This document shows, piece after piece, positions 18,262 through 26,462 of a DNA stretch of 64,000 nt; the stretch's first letter is position 1; each line of letters begins with the position of its first letter. A program made the position numbers and the translations under genes. The stretch spans positions 40,898 to 104,897 of the forward strand of contig CABIVQ010000003.1 in NCBI GenBank assembly GCA_902362365.1, given 5' to 3'. The stretch is from Clostridiaceae bacterium. GTDB taxonomy: Bacteria > Bacillota > Clostridia > Peptostreptococcales > Peptostreptococcaceae. Below the pieces are notes generated by a model. It saw only the letters and a program-made list of their open reading frames with translations, did not search any database and was not told the origin of the DNA.

Positions 18262-18669
18262 TTAAATTATTGCCCATCCTATAAGTGATCCTATAACCTT
18301 ACCTATAATTAATGATATAACTATATATTTTAAATATATACTTGGTAACTTCAACCTCCTTGATATTACAGGAATATAATATATTACCTCTGTAATCCCA
18401 GAACTTAAAAACCCTAAAAACACTCCATAGGCTAAGCCCGCTATTATAGTTAGTATTTTACCTCCACTAATTCCTATATTATGAAGCGATAATATACTTC
18501 CAAAAAATGTACCTAAAACTAATAAATTTTCATATAAGTTTACAAATTCTTTTGTATTAGTTATATGAGATATTCTAGGCACTAAACCTATTAATATTAA
18601 CACTGCAACTACCCCTGCTCCAACTATTATTCCCGATGATACACCATATATTACTAAGAATAACTTCAC
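18262..18669 (-). CDS. spoVAB: stage V sporulation protein AB
   Basis: This 135-residue integral membrane protein has four membrane segments and matches SpoVAB (SGIIVGAGVVAVLILIGLVPR near the start and GITEVIYYIPVISRRL near residue 90). Its exact job in the SpoVA complex is not known. Some related clostridia lack spoVAA and spoVAB, so their presence here makes this a fuller set. It starts 4 nt after spoVAA, suggesting translational coupling. Confidence 0.9.
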   Translation of the reverse strand: MKLFLVIYGVSSGIIVGAGVVAVLILIGLVPRISHITNTKEFVNLYENLLVLGTFFGSILSLHNIGISGGKILTIIAGLAYGVFLGFLSSGITEVIYYIPVISRRLKLPSIYLKYIVISLIIGKVIGSLIGWAII

Positions 18670-18673
18670 TTTC

Positions 18674-19261
18674 TTAATCTTTTCCCCTCAGTTGATTTTC
18701 TATTTCTTTATTTAAAGAAATCATTTTTAATTCCATTGGGCTAGGTTCATATTTAGTATATGTAGGAATAAATTTATTAAAAAATAAAGCTACCCCTACA
18801 CCAATACCTATAGAATATGGAATTTGAAAATATGGTAAATATCTTTTAGCATCTCTAGTTAATACATCTACCATTTTATACTGAGATGCATACATATTTA
18901 CATCAGCATGAAAGTTCATTATTCCCATTACAGATCCCATCAGAACTACTATAGAAACTATAGCTACTCTTATATACTTAGTTTTATCTTTTTTATAATT
19001 TTCAAAAAAGATTACTGTATCATCTGCTTTTAGAAAATTTATTTTTACCATGGGAAATTCACCATTTATCTTTTCTATTACTTCCCCTAGATGTATCACA
19101 TCGTACCTTAAATTATTGTCTTTATAATTACGAAGGATTATATTATTTAGTAAAGATTCTCTATTCTTGGGGTAAACAGCATAAATATCTTTTAGATATA
19201 TATTTTTTATATTTACATTAAAAGGCTTCACTTTCTTCGGTATTAAGTAAATATCGTCCAT
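18674..19261 (-). CDS. spoVAA: stage V sporulation protein AA
   Basis: This is the first gene of the spoVA operon. The 195-residue product has a soluble N-terminal part with the family start DIYLIPKKV and HLGEVIEKINGEFPMVKINF, then two membrane segments at about 98-117 and 145-165. The ATG at 19261 follows GGGAGGTAG. It lies 141 nt downstream of sigF in the same direction, separated by a terminator. A forespore promoter is expected in the gap, but I could not place one with confidence. Confidence 0.88.
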   Translation of the reverse strand: MDDIYLIPKKVKPFNVNIKNIYLKDIYAVYPKNRESLLNNIILRNYKDNNLRYDVIHLGEVIEKINGEFPMVKINFLKADDTVIFFENYKKDKTKYIRVAIVSIVVLMGSVMGIMNFHADVNMYASQYKMVDVLTRDAKRYLPYFQIPYSIGIGVGVALFFNKFIPTYTKYEPSPMELKMISLNKEIENQLRGKD

Positions 19262-19292
19262 AATTAGCTACCTCCCTCTATTTCTATTATTT

Positions 19293-19381
19293 GTTATAAA
19301 AAAAAAAATAAACCTTATTTTTCTATAGCTATCTATTTAGTATTTCACTAAACACAAATAACTATTTAAAGGTTTATTTTG
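19293..19381 (-). terminator. terminator of the spoIIA operon
   Basis: On the minus strand AAAATAAACCTT pairs with AAGGTTTATTTT and is followed by a long T run. An inner stem TTTAGT/ACTAAA supports a compact structure. It separates sigF from spoVAA. Confidence 0.75.
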
Positions 19382-19402
19382 CATTTTATATTTATAATAT
19401 TT

Positions 19403-20167
19403 TTAACTAATATATGACTTTAGCTTAGATAGAACTTTCTTTTCTATCCTAGATACTTGTACCTGAGATATATTTAATATATCTCCAATTTCACTTTGTG
19501 TTTTATCTTCAAAGTATCTTAGTACAATTATTTGTCTTTCTCTTTTTTCTAACTTATCTAATACTTGTTTAAGTAATAGATTATCAATTACTCTTTCTTC
19601 TTCATTTTCTCCTTTTAAGCTAATTTTATCTATCAGACAAATCGGAGAACCTTCTTCTTCATGAATTACTCCATGAAGATATTCAACAGAGAAATTCGCC
19701 TCCATTGCCATTACTAAATCTTCTTTTTCTACGTCTAACTCATGTGCTAACTCTTCAATAGATGGCTCTCTACCTAGCTTCTTTGTTAATATTTCTGTCT
19801 GTGTTTTCGCCTTTATAGCTATTTGCTTTAAAGACCTTGAAACTTTAACCATACCATCATCTCTAAGATATCTTTTTATCTCTCCTAAAATCATCGGGAC
19901 AGCATATGTAGAAAATTTCACATTAAACTTCGGATCAAATTTATATATGGACTTAATTAATCCTATCGATCCTAACTGAAATAAATCATCTCTCTCGTAA
20001 CCTATATTTGAAAATTTACTTATTACACTTCTAACTAATCCTAAATTATTTTTTATTAAAATTTCCTTGGCTTCTTCATCGCCATTTTGAACTTTTTCAA
20101 TTAGTTCTAATGTTTCTTCATGGCTTAGCAATTTCTTTTTTTCTTCTTTATTAGCAGTTATCCCCAT
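19403..20167 (-). CDS. sigF: RNA polymerase sigma-F factor (SpoIIAC)
   Basis: Sigma-F is the first compartment-specific sigma factor, active in the forespore once released from SpoIIAB. The 254-residue protein has region 2 (LGLVRSVISKF, DDLFQLGSIGLIKSIYKFD, FSTYAVPMILGEIKRYLRDD), region 3 and a region 4 helix-turn-helix (KTQSEIGDILNISQVQVSRIEKK). Sigma-F and sigma-G are close relatives, but position behind spoIIAA and spoIIAB fixes this as sigma-F. It is third in the operon, 26 nt after spoIIAB. Confidence 0.95.
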   Translation of the reverse strand: MGITANKEEKKKLLSHEETLELIEKVQNGDEEAKEILIKNNLGLVRSVISKFSNIGYERDDLFQLGSIGLIKSIYKFDPKFNVKFSTYAVPMILGEIKRYLRDDGMVKVSRSLKQIAIKAKTQTEILTKKLGREPSIEELAHELDVEKEDLVMAMEANFSVEYLHGVIHEEEGSPICLIDKISLKGENEEERVIDNLLLKQVLDKLEKRERQIIVLRYFEDKTQSEIGDILNISQVQVSRIEKKVLSKLKSYIS

Positions 20168-20193
20168 AATAAAACCTCTATTCTCTTTGGATT

Positions 20194-20622
20194 TTATTTA
20201 GGTAAGTTTATATTTTTTAGCATAATAACTTTTGTCCCTTTATTTTTTATAGAACTTACCTTTACATCATCCATAAAGCTTTCCATAACAGAAAATCCCA
20301 TTCCTGATCTCTCTAGCTCTGGTTTTGATGTATATAACGGTTGCATAGCCAAGTCTACATCTTCTATTCCATGTCCCTCATCTTCAACTATAATTTCTAC
20401 TTTATTACCTTCTATCTTGCATTTTAAATATACAAATTTTGATTCATCTTCATCGTAACCATGTATGATAGCATTAGTTACAGCTTCTGATACTGCTGTT
20501 TTTATATCTGCAATCTCGTCTAAAGTTGGATCTAACTTTGCTGCAAAAGATGCAGCTATAACCCTTGCTAAGCTTTCATTTTCAGATTTGGCAGAAAACC
20601 TTACTTCCATAATATTACTCAT
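20194..20622 (-). CDS. spoIIAB: anti-sigma-F factor / serine kinase SpoIIAB
   Basis: SpoIIAB binds and inhibits sigma-F and phosphorylates SpoIIAA. The 142-residue protein has the GHKL ATPase boxes: N box EAVTNAIIHGYD, G1 DEGHGIEDV and G2 RSGMGFSVME. Start ATG 20622 lies 8 nt behind AAGGGGG; the TTG at 20625 is in frame but less likely. The gap to spoIIAA is 13 nt. Partner switching with the two neighbouring gene products is well established for this family. Confidence 0.95.
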   Translation of the reverse strand: MSNIMEVRFSAKSENESLARVIAASFAAKLDPTLDEIADIKTAVSEAVTNAIIHGYDEDESKFVYLKCKIEGNKVEIIVEDEGHGIEDVDLAMQPLYTSKPELERSGMGFSVMESFMDDVKVSSIKNKGTKVIMLKNINLPK

Positions 20623-20635
20623 CAACTTTTCCCCC

Positions 20636-20971
20636 TTACAAAGAACTTAGTGCTTCTTCATATGAACTATAAACATTTATTATTTTGTTCATTCCTGATA
20701 AATCAAACACCTTTTTTACTCTTGGATTTATATTTATCACTGATACTGTCCCTTTGTCGCTAGAGATCTTTTTGTATCTACCTATAATTACACCTATTCC
20801 TGAAGAATCCATAAAGTTAATATTTTTAAAATCAAATATTATATTTTTTACTGATTTTGTCATTAATATTTCATCAATTTCTTCTCTTATAGATCTTGAT
20901 ACATGATGATCTAACTCTGTCATTTCAAACTTAACTAGTAAGTTTTTATTATTCAAAGAGTATCTTACCAT
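20636..20971 (-). CDS. spoIIAA: anti-sigma-F antagonist SpoIIAA
   Basis: SpoIIAA, when dephosphorylated, displaces sigma-F from SpoIIAB. The 111-residue protein is a single STAS domain with the phosphorylation site FMDSSGIGV (probable target Ser57). It heads the spoIIA operon. Its ribosome site is an unusual run of six G (AGGGGGG) 7 nt before the ATG, a possible target for C-rich antisense pairing. A sigma-H-type promoter lies about 110 nt upstream. Confidence 0.95.
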   Translation of the reverse strand: MVRYSLNNKNLLVKFEMTELDHHVSRSIREEIDEILMTKSVKNIIFDFKNINFMDSSGIGVIIGRYKKISSDKGTVSVININPRVKKVFDLSGMNKIINVYSSYEEALSSL

Positions 20972-21085
20972 TATTATTCCCCCCTAATAAAATTTGCTTT
21001 AACTAATGTATTAAACATAGTTGCTTAAATTAAGTTGACTGGATATTATAATATCCTTACTATTAAAAACTACAACGTGTAATCA

Positions 21086-21113
21086 ATTCTATTAAGTCAA
21101 AATGTTATCCTTC
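21086..21113 (-). promoter_or_regulatory. sigma-H-type promoter of the spoIIA operon
   Basis: On the minus strand GAAGGATAA (21105-21113) fits the sigma-H -35 pattern RnAGGAwWW. After 12 nt, ATAGAAT (21086-21092) fits the -10 pattern RnnGAAT. spoIIA is transcribed by sigma-H in Bacillus and Clostridioides, so location and sequence agree. The leader also holds a 16-bp perfect palindrome, GGATATTATAATATCC (21041-21056), of unknown role. Confidence 0.7.
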
Positions 21114-21125
21114 AATGAAATTTAA

Positions 21126-23117
21126 CTAGTTTTGTTTTATTATGTCTACGAAGGTTTCGTTATAAGTTACTTGACCACCTAAATCTGATACATTGCTACT
21201 TGTAATAAAATTGGGATTACCATGTCTTTTCCACCATCCAACATACATTTGGACTATATTATCCTTAACATTATTGTCTATTACTATTTGTACATTTATT
21301 TTACCATTTTCCGATTGAAGACTTACAATCTCGTTATTGGCTATTTTTCTAATTATTGCCATTTCTTCATTAATATATGCTTTAGAAATACCTTTTTTAT
21401 CCATATAATGTTGACTAAATAATGTTTCTCTATGGTGAGTTGTTATTAATCTAAACTCACCCCCCCTTATTTTTTCAGGTTCAATATAAGTTGGTATAGG
21501 TGTTATACCCAAACTTTTAACTTTACTAGAATATAATTCAAATTTTCTCGATGGAGTTTCAAACTTCTTATCTTTCCAAGGAATACTTTTATGTATAGTA
21601 ATATATTCATTTTTTATTTTGTCTAAGTTTATAGATTTATCAACAGTCTTCAAAGGTTCAATAACTTTATTTAAATATTCTTTTTTTGATACCTGTGGAT
21701 AGTTATTAATTTTCATAACCTTAGCTAACTCCCTAAAGAAATAGTATTCATCCATTAACTTGTTCATTGGCTCTACTGCTTTTTCATTATAAGTTATATA
21801 AGGATTGCACATAGAACTATATAATAAATCTTCACTTTCTAGAGTTGCTGAGCATGGTATAAACAAATCACATTGACTTGCTGTATCTGTCATAAACATA
21901 TCAAAACACACTTTAAACTCAATCTTATCGAAAGAAGATTCCAACTTATTTAAATTTGGTAACTGATTTAATAAATTACTTTTTACTATAACAGCCATCT
22001 TTAAAACAGCGTTATCCCCATTATTCACTGTACATTTTATAGAATTGTCTATAAATTCACTCAACTTATGCACATAAAACTCTCTATTCTGTGCATAAAC
22101 ATAACTACAATAAGGATCTGTGTTCAATATAGCAGGGTACACTTTATTAGCATAATTAATACCACCTCCAGGGTACCCTATTTGTCCGGTAATTGCTCCT
22201 AAAGCATCTATTGCTCTTATTGTATTACCACCATTTCTATACTTTTGCATTCCATAGCCTAACCAAATAGAGCTATATTTTTGGCCATAAAGTTTAGCTA
22301 ATTCTTTAATCGTATCTAATTCAATACCACACTCTCTAGATAAATAATCTAATTCTAAAGTATCTAGATAATTCTTATACTCTTCATATCCAAGCACATA
22401 AGAATCTATATATTCTTTATCGCAAAGATTCTCTTTTATAATAATCTTAGTCATAGCCATTGCTAAAGCTCCATCTGTACCAGGATTTATTTGTATATAA
22501 TAATCAGCAATATTTGCAGTTGAAGTTTTTATTGGATCTATAACTATAACTTTACATCCATTTAATTTTGCATTTTGTAATATCTGCATAGTATGTATAG
22601 TTGTATATGCAGGGTTTTTCCCCCATATAAATATATTTTTACTATTTTTCATATCCTCTAAAGAGTGACTTCTAACATCTCCAAAGTCATAAGTTTGAGC
22701 CTTAATTCCAGCACTCCAGCAAGGACCTCCTTTTTGTTTGCTTACTCCACCATAAAAATTAAAAAATATATCTCCTATAGACTTTAATAATCCTCCATTT
22801 CCATATTGCTCATAATACATGATGGACTGTGAGGAGTACTTATTTTTATAAAAATTAAGCTTTTCTGCCATTATTTCTATTGCTCTTTCAAAGGTAATCT
22901 CTACCCATTCTCCATCTACCTTTAGTAAAGGATTATAAATTCTATCTGGATGATTTAATCTATCTAAATGAGATCTCCCCTTATTACAAATAAATCCCTT
23001 CGTAAAAGGATGCTCTTTATCACCTTCAATCTTAATAACCTTATTGTTTTCAACATGAACCTTTAATCTACATGCATCAAAGCAGTCTAAGGTGCAACCT
23101 TGACTAACAGTCTTCAC
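21126..23117 (-). CDS. molybdopterin oxidoreductase, YyaE/YoaE-type (DMSO reductase family)
   Basis: This 663-residue cytoplasmic enzyme has an N-terminal [4Fe-4S] site (C8-x3-C12-x3-C16-x27-C44), the large molybdopterin domains (GGPCWSAGIKAQ, IWGKNPAYTTIHT, VIDPIKTSTANIADYY, IAYPGGG-like QIGYPGGGINY) and the C-terminal cofactor-binding barrel (ITTHHRETLFSQHY, SNVSDLGGQ). No Tat signal is present. It looks most like the YyaE/YoaE branch, whose substrate is unknown. No partner Fe-S or membrane subunit lies nearby, so the electron partner is open. It is a single gene upstream of the spoIIA promoter. Confidence 0.85.
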   Translation of the reverse strand: MKTVSQGCTLDCFDACRLKVHVENNKVIKIEGDKEHPFTKGFICNKGRSHLDRLNHPDRIYNPLLKVDGEWVEITFERAIEIMAEKLNFYKNKYSSQSIMYYEQYGNGGLLKSIGDIFFNFYGGVSKQKGGPCWSAGIKAQTYDFGDVRSHSLEDMKNSKNIFIWGKNPAYTTIHTMQILQNAKLNGCKVIVIDPIKTSTANIADYYIQINPGTDGALAMAMTKIIIKENLCDKEYIDSYVLGYEEYKNYLDTLELDYLSRECGIELDTIKELAKLYGQKYSSIWLGYGMQKYRNGGNTIRAIDALGAITGQIGYPGGGINYANKVYPAILNTDPYCSYVYAQNREFYVHKLSEFIDNSIKCTVNNGDNAVLKMAVIVKSNLLNQLPNLNKLESSFDKIEFKVCFDMFMTDTASQCDLFIPCSATLESEDLLYSSMCNPYITYNEKAVEPMNKLMDEYYFFRELAKVMKINNYPQVSKKEYLNKVIEPLKTVDKSINLDKIKNEYITIHKSIPWKDKKFETPSRKFELYSSKVKSLGITPIPTYIEPEKIRGGEFRLITTHHRETLFSQHYMDKKGISKAYINEEMAIIRKIANNEIVSLQSENGKINVQIVIDNNVKDNIVQMYVGWWKRHGNPNFITSSNVSDLGGQVTYNETFVDIIKQN

Positions 23118-23188
23118 TTTACAATCCCTCCTAAGTTGAATATTTTGCTAACCTAAGTATATCTTATCTTTCCCCCATAAAAAATAGA

Positions 23189-23335
23189 ATGTTTCAAATT
23201 AAGTTTAAGCGCAAAGCGAAGGGCGTCAATATGAAATTGCAATAGCATTTGCAGCATTTTTTCAGCTGCATGCTATGTAATTCATATTGACGCCCAAGCG
23301 CCCTGCGAATAAACCTACTTAAAACATCCCTGTTT
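23189..23335. repeat. long imperfect intergenic hairpin after the DEAD-box gene (element 2)
   Basis: The core at 23216-23301 pairs GGGCGTCAATATG with CATATTGACGCCC and continues through AATAGCA/TGCTAT and TTGCAGC/GCTGCA to a small loop. The base carries GCG-AA-GGG opposite CCC-AAG-CGC. Weaker pairing extends outward to about 23189 and 23335, next to the stop codon of the helicase gene. Architecture resembles element 1 at 5679-5777, although the stem sequence differs. Confidence 0.55.
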
Positions 23336-23337
23336 TA

Positions 23338-24963
23338 TTACTTCTTTCTTCTATTCGCTTTTTCTATGTTAACTTTATTTCCTTTTATCTTTATATCCTT
23401 AACATTTTCTAATACTTTTTTAACATTTTGCTTTGGTACTTCAACGAAAGTATATTTATCATATATATCTATAGTTCCTATTAATTTACCAGATATTCCA
23501 GCTTCACCAGCTATAGCACCTAATATATCTTTAGCCTGAACTCTTTGGTTTCTACCAACATTTATGAATAGTCTAACCATTCCTTCCTTAGCTCCAGTGT
23601 CTGATCCTTTACCTTTACGATCTCTTCTATCTCTATTTCTTGATGGTTCTTCTATTATTTCTTCTTTTTCTTCATCTCCTAGAGCTAATTTAACTAAAGC
23701 AGCTGCTACATCTATTACTTCAACATCAGACTCATTACAGAATCCTTCTAACCATTGTAATTGCTTAGTTAAGTTACCTTCATCCATTATTCCTTTAACT
23801 TGCTTGAAGAATGCACTAACTTTCTTTTCTTCAACATCAGCTACTGACGGTATACTATGCTTAACTAATTTAGCCTTAGTATATCTTTCTATATCTCTCA
23901 TCTTTCTCATTTCTTTTCCAAATACAAAACTGAAAGATACTCCTGTTCTACCAGCACGTCCTGTTCTACCGATTCTGTGTACATAGTATTCTTCGTCTTG
24001 TGGTAAATCATAGTTGAATACAGCTTCAACATCATCTACATCAATTCCTCTAGCTGCAACGTCAGTAGCAACTAATATATCTATAGTACCTTGTCTAAAC
24101 TTATCCATTACTATATCTCTTTGAGTTTGCTTTAAGTCTCCGTGTAAAGCATCTGCAAAGTATCCTCTAGCTTGTAATTCACTTACTAATTCATCAGCAC
24201 CTCTTTTTGTATTAGTAAACACAACTGATAACTTTGGATTATATACATCTATTAATCTGCATAATACTTCTAATTTATTAGCATTTCTTGTCTCTATATA
24301 GTATTGAGATATGTTTGGTACAGTTATTTCTTTTCTTACTATTTTTATATGCTCTGGGTCATTTTGATATTTTCTAGTTAAATCTAATATTCCCTTTGGC
24401 ATAGTAGCTGAGAAAAATGTAGTTTGTCTATTTTCAGGAGTCTTGTTTAATATCATTTCGATATCTTCTCTGAATCCCATATCTAACATTTCATCAGCTT
24501 CATCTAATATAAGCATTTTAACATTATCCATTTTTAATGTTTTTCTGTTTATATGGTCAATTACACGTCCTGGAGTTCCTATTACTATTTGTACTCCACC
24601 TTTTAATGATTTTATTTGTCTATCTATTGGTTGTCCACCATAAACTGGTAGTGATTTTATTCCGTGCATATACTTAGATAATTTCTTTATTTCTTTTGAA
24701 ACTTGAATTGCAAGTTCTCTAGTAGGACAAAGTACTACTGCTTGTAAACTCTTATCTTCTGGATTAACAGTTTCTAATACAGGTATACTAAACGCAGCTG
24801 TTTTTCCCGTTCCAGTTTGCGCCTGCCCTATAACATCCTTTCCTGATAGTATTACAGGTATTGATTGTGATTGTATTGGTGATGGTTCCTCAAACCCCAT
24901 ATCCGCTATTGCTCTTTTTATATCGTCGCTAATTGGTAAATCTTCAAATTTAGTTATATTCAT
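23338..24963 (-). CDS. DEAD-box RNA helicase with DbpA-type RNA-binding domain
   Basis: The protein unwinds RNA and is expected to help ribosome assembly or growth in the cold. It has 541 residues with the full DEAD core: Q-motif region MNITKFEDLPIS, AQTGTGKT, PTRELAIQ, LDEADEMLDMGF, FSATMP, ARGIDVDDV and HRIGRTGRAG. A linker with a basic RNRDRRDRKGKG patch leads to a C-terminal DbpA RNA-binding domain (MVRLFINVGRNQRVQAKDIL onward), which in DbpA/YxiN directs binding to 23S rRNA. ATG 24963 has AAAGGA 8 nt before it; eight upstream codons have no such site. Confidence 0.92.
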   Translation of the reverse strand: MNITKFEDLPISDDIKRAIADMGFEEPSPIQSQSIPVILSGKDVIGQAQTGTGKTAAFSIPVLETVNPEDKSLQAVVLCPTRELAIQVSKEIKKLSKYMHGIKSLPVYGGQPIDRQIKSLKGGVQIVIGTPGRVIDHINRKTLKMDNVKMLILDEADEMLDMGFREDIEMILNKTPENRQTTFFSATMPKGILDLTRKYQNDPEHIKIVRKEITVPNISQYYIETRNANKLEVLCRLIDVYNPKLSVVFTNTKRGADELVSELQARGYFADALHGDLKQTQRDIVMDKFRQGTIDILVATDVAARGIDVDDVEAVFNYDLPQDEEYYVHRIGRTGRAGRTGVSFSFVFGKEMRKMRDIERYTKAKLVKHSIPSVADVEEKKVSAFFKQVKGIMDEGNLTKQLQWLEGFCNESDVEVIDVAAALVKLALGDEEKEEIIEEPSRNRDRRDRKGKGSDTGAKEGMVRLFINVGRNQRVQAKDILGAIAGEAGISGKLIGTIDIYDKYTFVEVPKQNVKKVLENVKDIKIKGNKVNIEKANRRKK

Positions 24964-25136
24964 ACATTGTATCCTTTCCGTAATCAATTAATATTAACCT
25001 ATCCATTATATATTTATTTCTGGTAATATGCAATTAGTATTTTTACCTCTTAGTATGTATTATATACAATTTGAGAAACCTTATAATCAAATATGTATTT
25101 ATAATTCTTATACTTTACTATATTATTTAAATAAAT

Positions 25137-26105
25137 TTAAGACATATACATAAAGTATAAAGTTGTTATGTAAGCTCCATAAAGTAGTAATAACATTAAG
25201 CCTTGAAACCTATAAAGTTTATCCTTTTTAATTGTAGGTAGTATAAGAACAAGAATTAAAGCTATCATAAAAGGGTAATCAATATTTACATTTTGAGATA
25301 ATATAGGTATGTCGTTAGGTATTGACGATAATGCTATTACAGATGTTATATTTAATATGTTTGCACCTAATACATTTCCTACAGATATAGCATGATGTTT
25401 CTTTCTTATTGCCGTTAATGATGATACTAACTCTGGTAAAGATGTTCCTAATGCTATTATTGTCAAGCTTATAATCCCTTGAGGTATTCCTATAAATTCA
25501 GCAAGTTTTGAACCATTATCTACCAGCAACCTAGATCCGGCTACCATCATAACTAGCCCCAATAAAAACAAACAGATGATTTTTAGTAATTCCCCTACTT
25601 TAGTATCTGTATTTTTCTTTTCTTGAAGATTTACAGCACTTCTTTTGCTTACTTTCTCAGATGTAACACTTTTATAATTAGTATACATAAATATAGCTAA
25701 TATAATTAGGAGTACTATAGAATCCTTTTCGTTTACAGTTCCATCTAGGCCGACTATTACTAGTCCCAAAATTGAAATTAACAACAAAGTAGATTTTGAT
25801 AAGAACATCTTTCTATCTACTTTAAATGGACTAATAAAAGCTACTAGACCTAATATTAATCCTGTATTGCATATTATAGACCCTACTGCATTTCCTAAGC
25901 TCATTGTCGTTTGATTATTTATTGATGCGCATAATGATACTGTTAGTTCTGGAAGAGTTGTAGCAAAACTAACTATTGTAGCCCCCAATACCAACTCTGA
26001 CACATGAGTTTTTTTCCCTATTTCAACTGTACAATTTATAAATATATCTGCCCCCTTAGTTATTAATATAAATCCTATTATAAATAGAATTAATGTAGAT
26101 ATCAC
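25137..26105 (-). CDS. CaCA-family Na+(or K+)/Ca2+ exchanger (YrbG-like)
   Basis: A membrane antiporter that probably expels Ca2+. The 322-residue protein has about ten membrane segments in two homologous halves joined by a Lys-rich cytosolic loop near 155-170. Both alpha repeats are present: SFATTLPELTVSLCASINN with GNAVGSIICNTGLILG, and ALGTSLPELVSSLTAIRKK with GNVLGANILNITSV. The GTG start at 26105 is 6 nt behind a GGGGA site. It is a single gene. The coupling ion cannot be read from sequence. Confidence 0.88.
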   Translation of the reverse strand: MISTLILFIIGFILITKGADIFINCTVEIGKKTHVSELVLGATIVSFATTLPELTVSLCASINNQTTMSLGNAVGSIICNTGLILGLVAFISPFKVDRKMFLSKSTLLLISILGLVIVGLDGTVNEKDSIVLLIILAIFMYTNYKSVTSEKVSKRSAVNLQEKKNTDTKVGELLKIICLFLLGLVMMVAGSRLLVDNGSKLAEFIGIPQGIISLTIIALGTSLPELVSSLTAIRKKHHAISVGNVLGANILNITSVIALSSIPNDIPILSQNVNIDYPFMIALILVLILPTIKKDKLYRFQGLMLLLLYGAYITTLYFMYMS

Positions 26106-26462
26106 AAAATCCCCTCCCCTCCTATTTAATAACTATTCATTTTTATCTTATATATGCTAATTTAATCTTGAAATTATCTATACTATTTTTATCGATATAA
26201 TTTTTTCCAAATAATTATAATTTTTTTTCAATTTTCTGTTTTAAAGTATATATATCGGGTATTTATATGAACACATAACTAAATAATACAGTTGATAAAT
26301 AAACTTATATTTTTATATTAAATTTAAATACAAAATTACTTATAAATTTTGTATACAAAATACTATTTTTATGATATTATCTAATTGTTAAAAAAAAATC
26401 TAGCTAGATAAAAATTTATATAATAAAAACTTATACCTGATTTAAACAAGGAGGATTTCACT
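26106..26462 (+). promoter_or_regulatory. pflB upstream region with TTTTGTATACAAAA palindrome
   Basis: A perfect 16-bp palindrome ATTTTGTATACAAAAT lies at 26346-26361. Its TTGTAT (26349-26354) can act as a -35 box 17 nt before TGATAT. The same core TTGTATACAA stands in the pflA promoter region at 29127-29136. A TTGTTAA half-site (about 26386) resembles half of a Rex box but has no partner. The rest is AT-rich. Confidence 0.5.

Noticed and set aside
23564..24643. Plus-strand frames inside the DEAD-box gene
   Set aside because: They are antisense shadows without ribosome sites; the minus-strand helicase has all family motifs.
26384..26402. Rex operator upstream of pflB
   Set aside because: Only one half-site TTGTTAA is present; the second half TTAACAA is missing.
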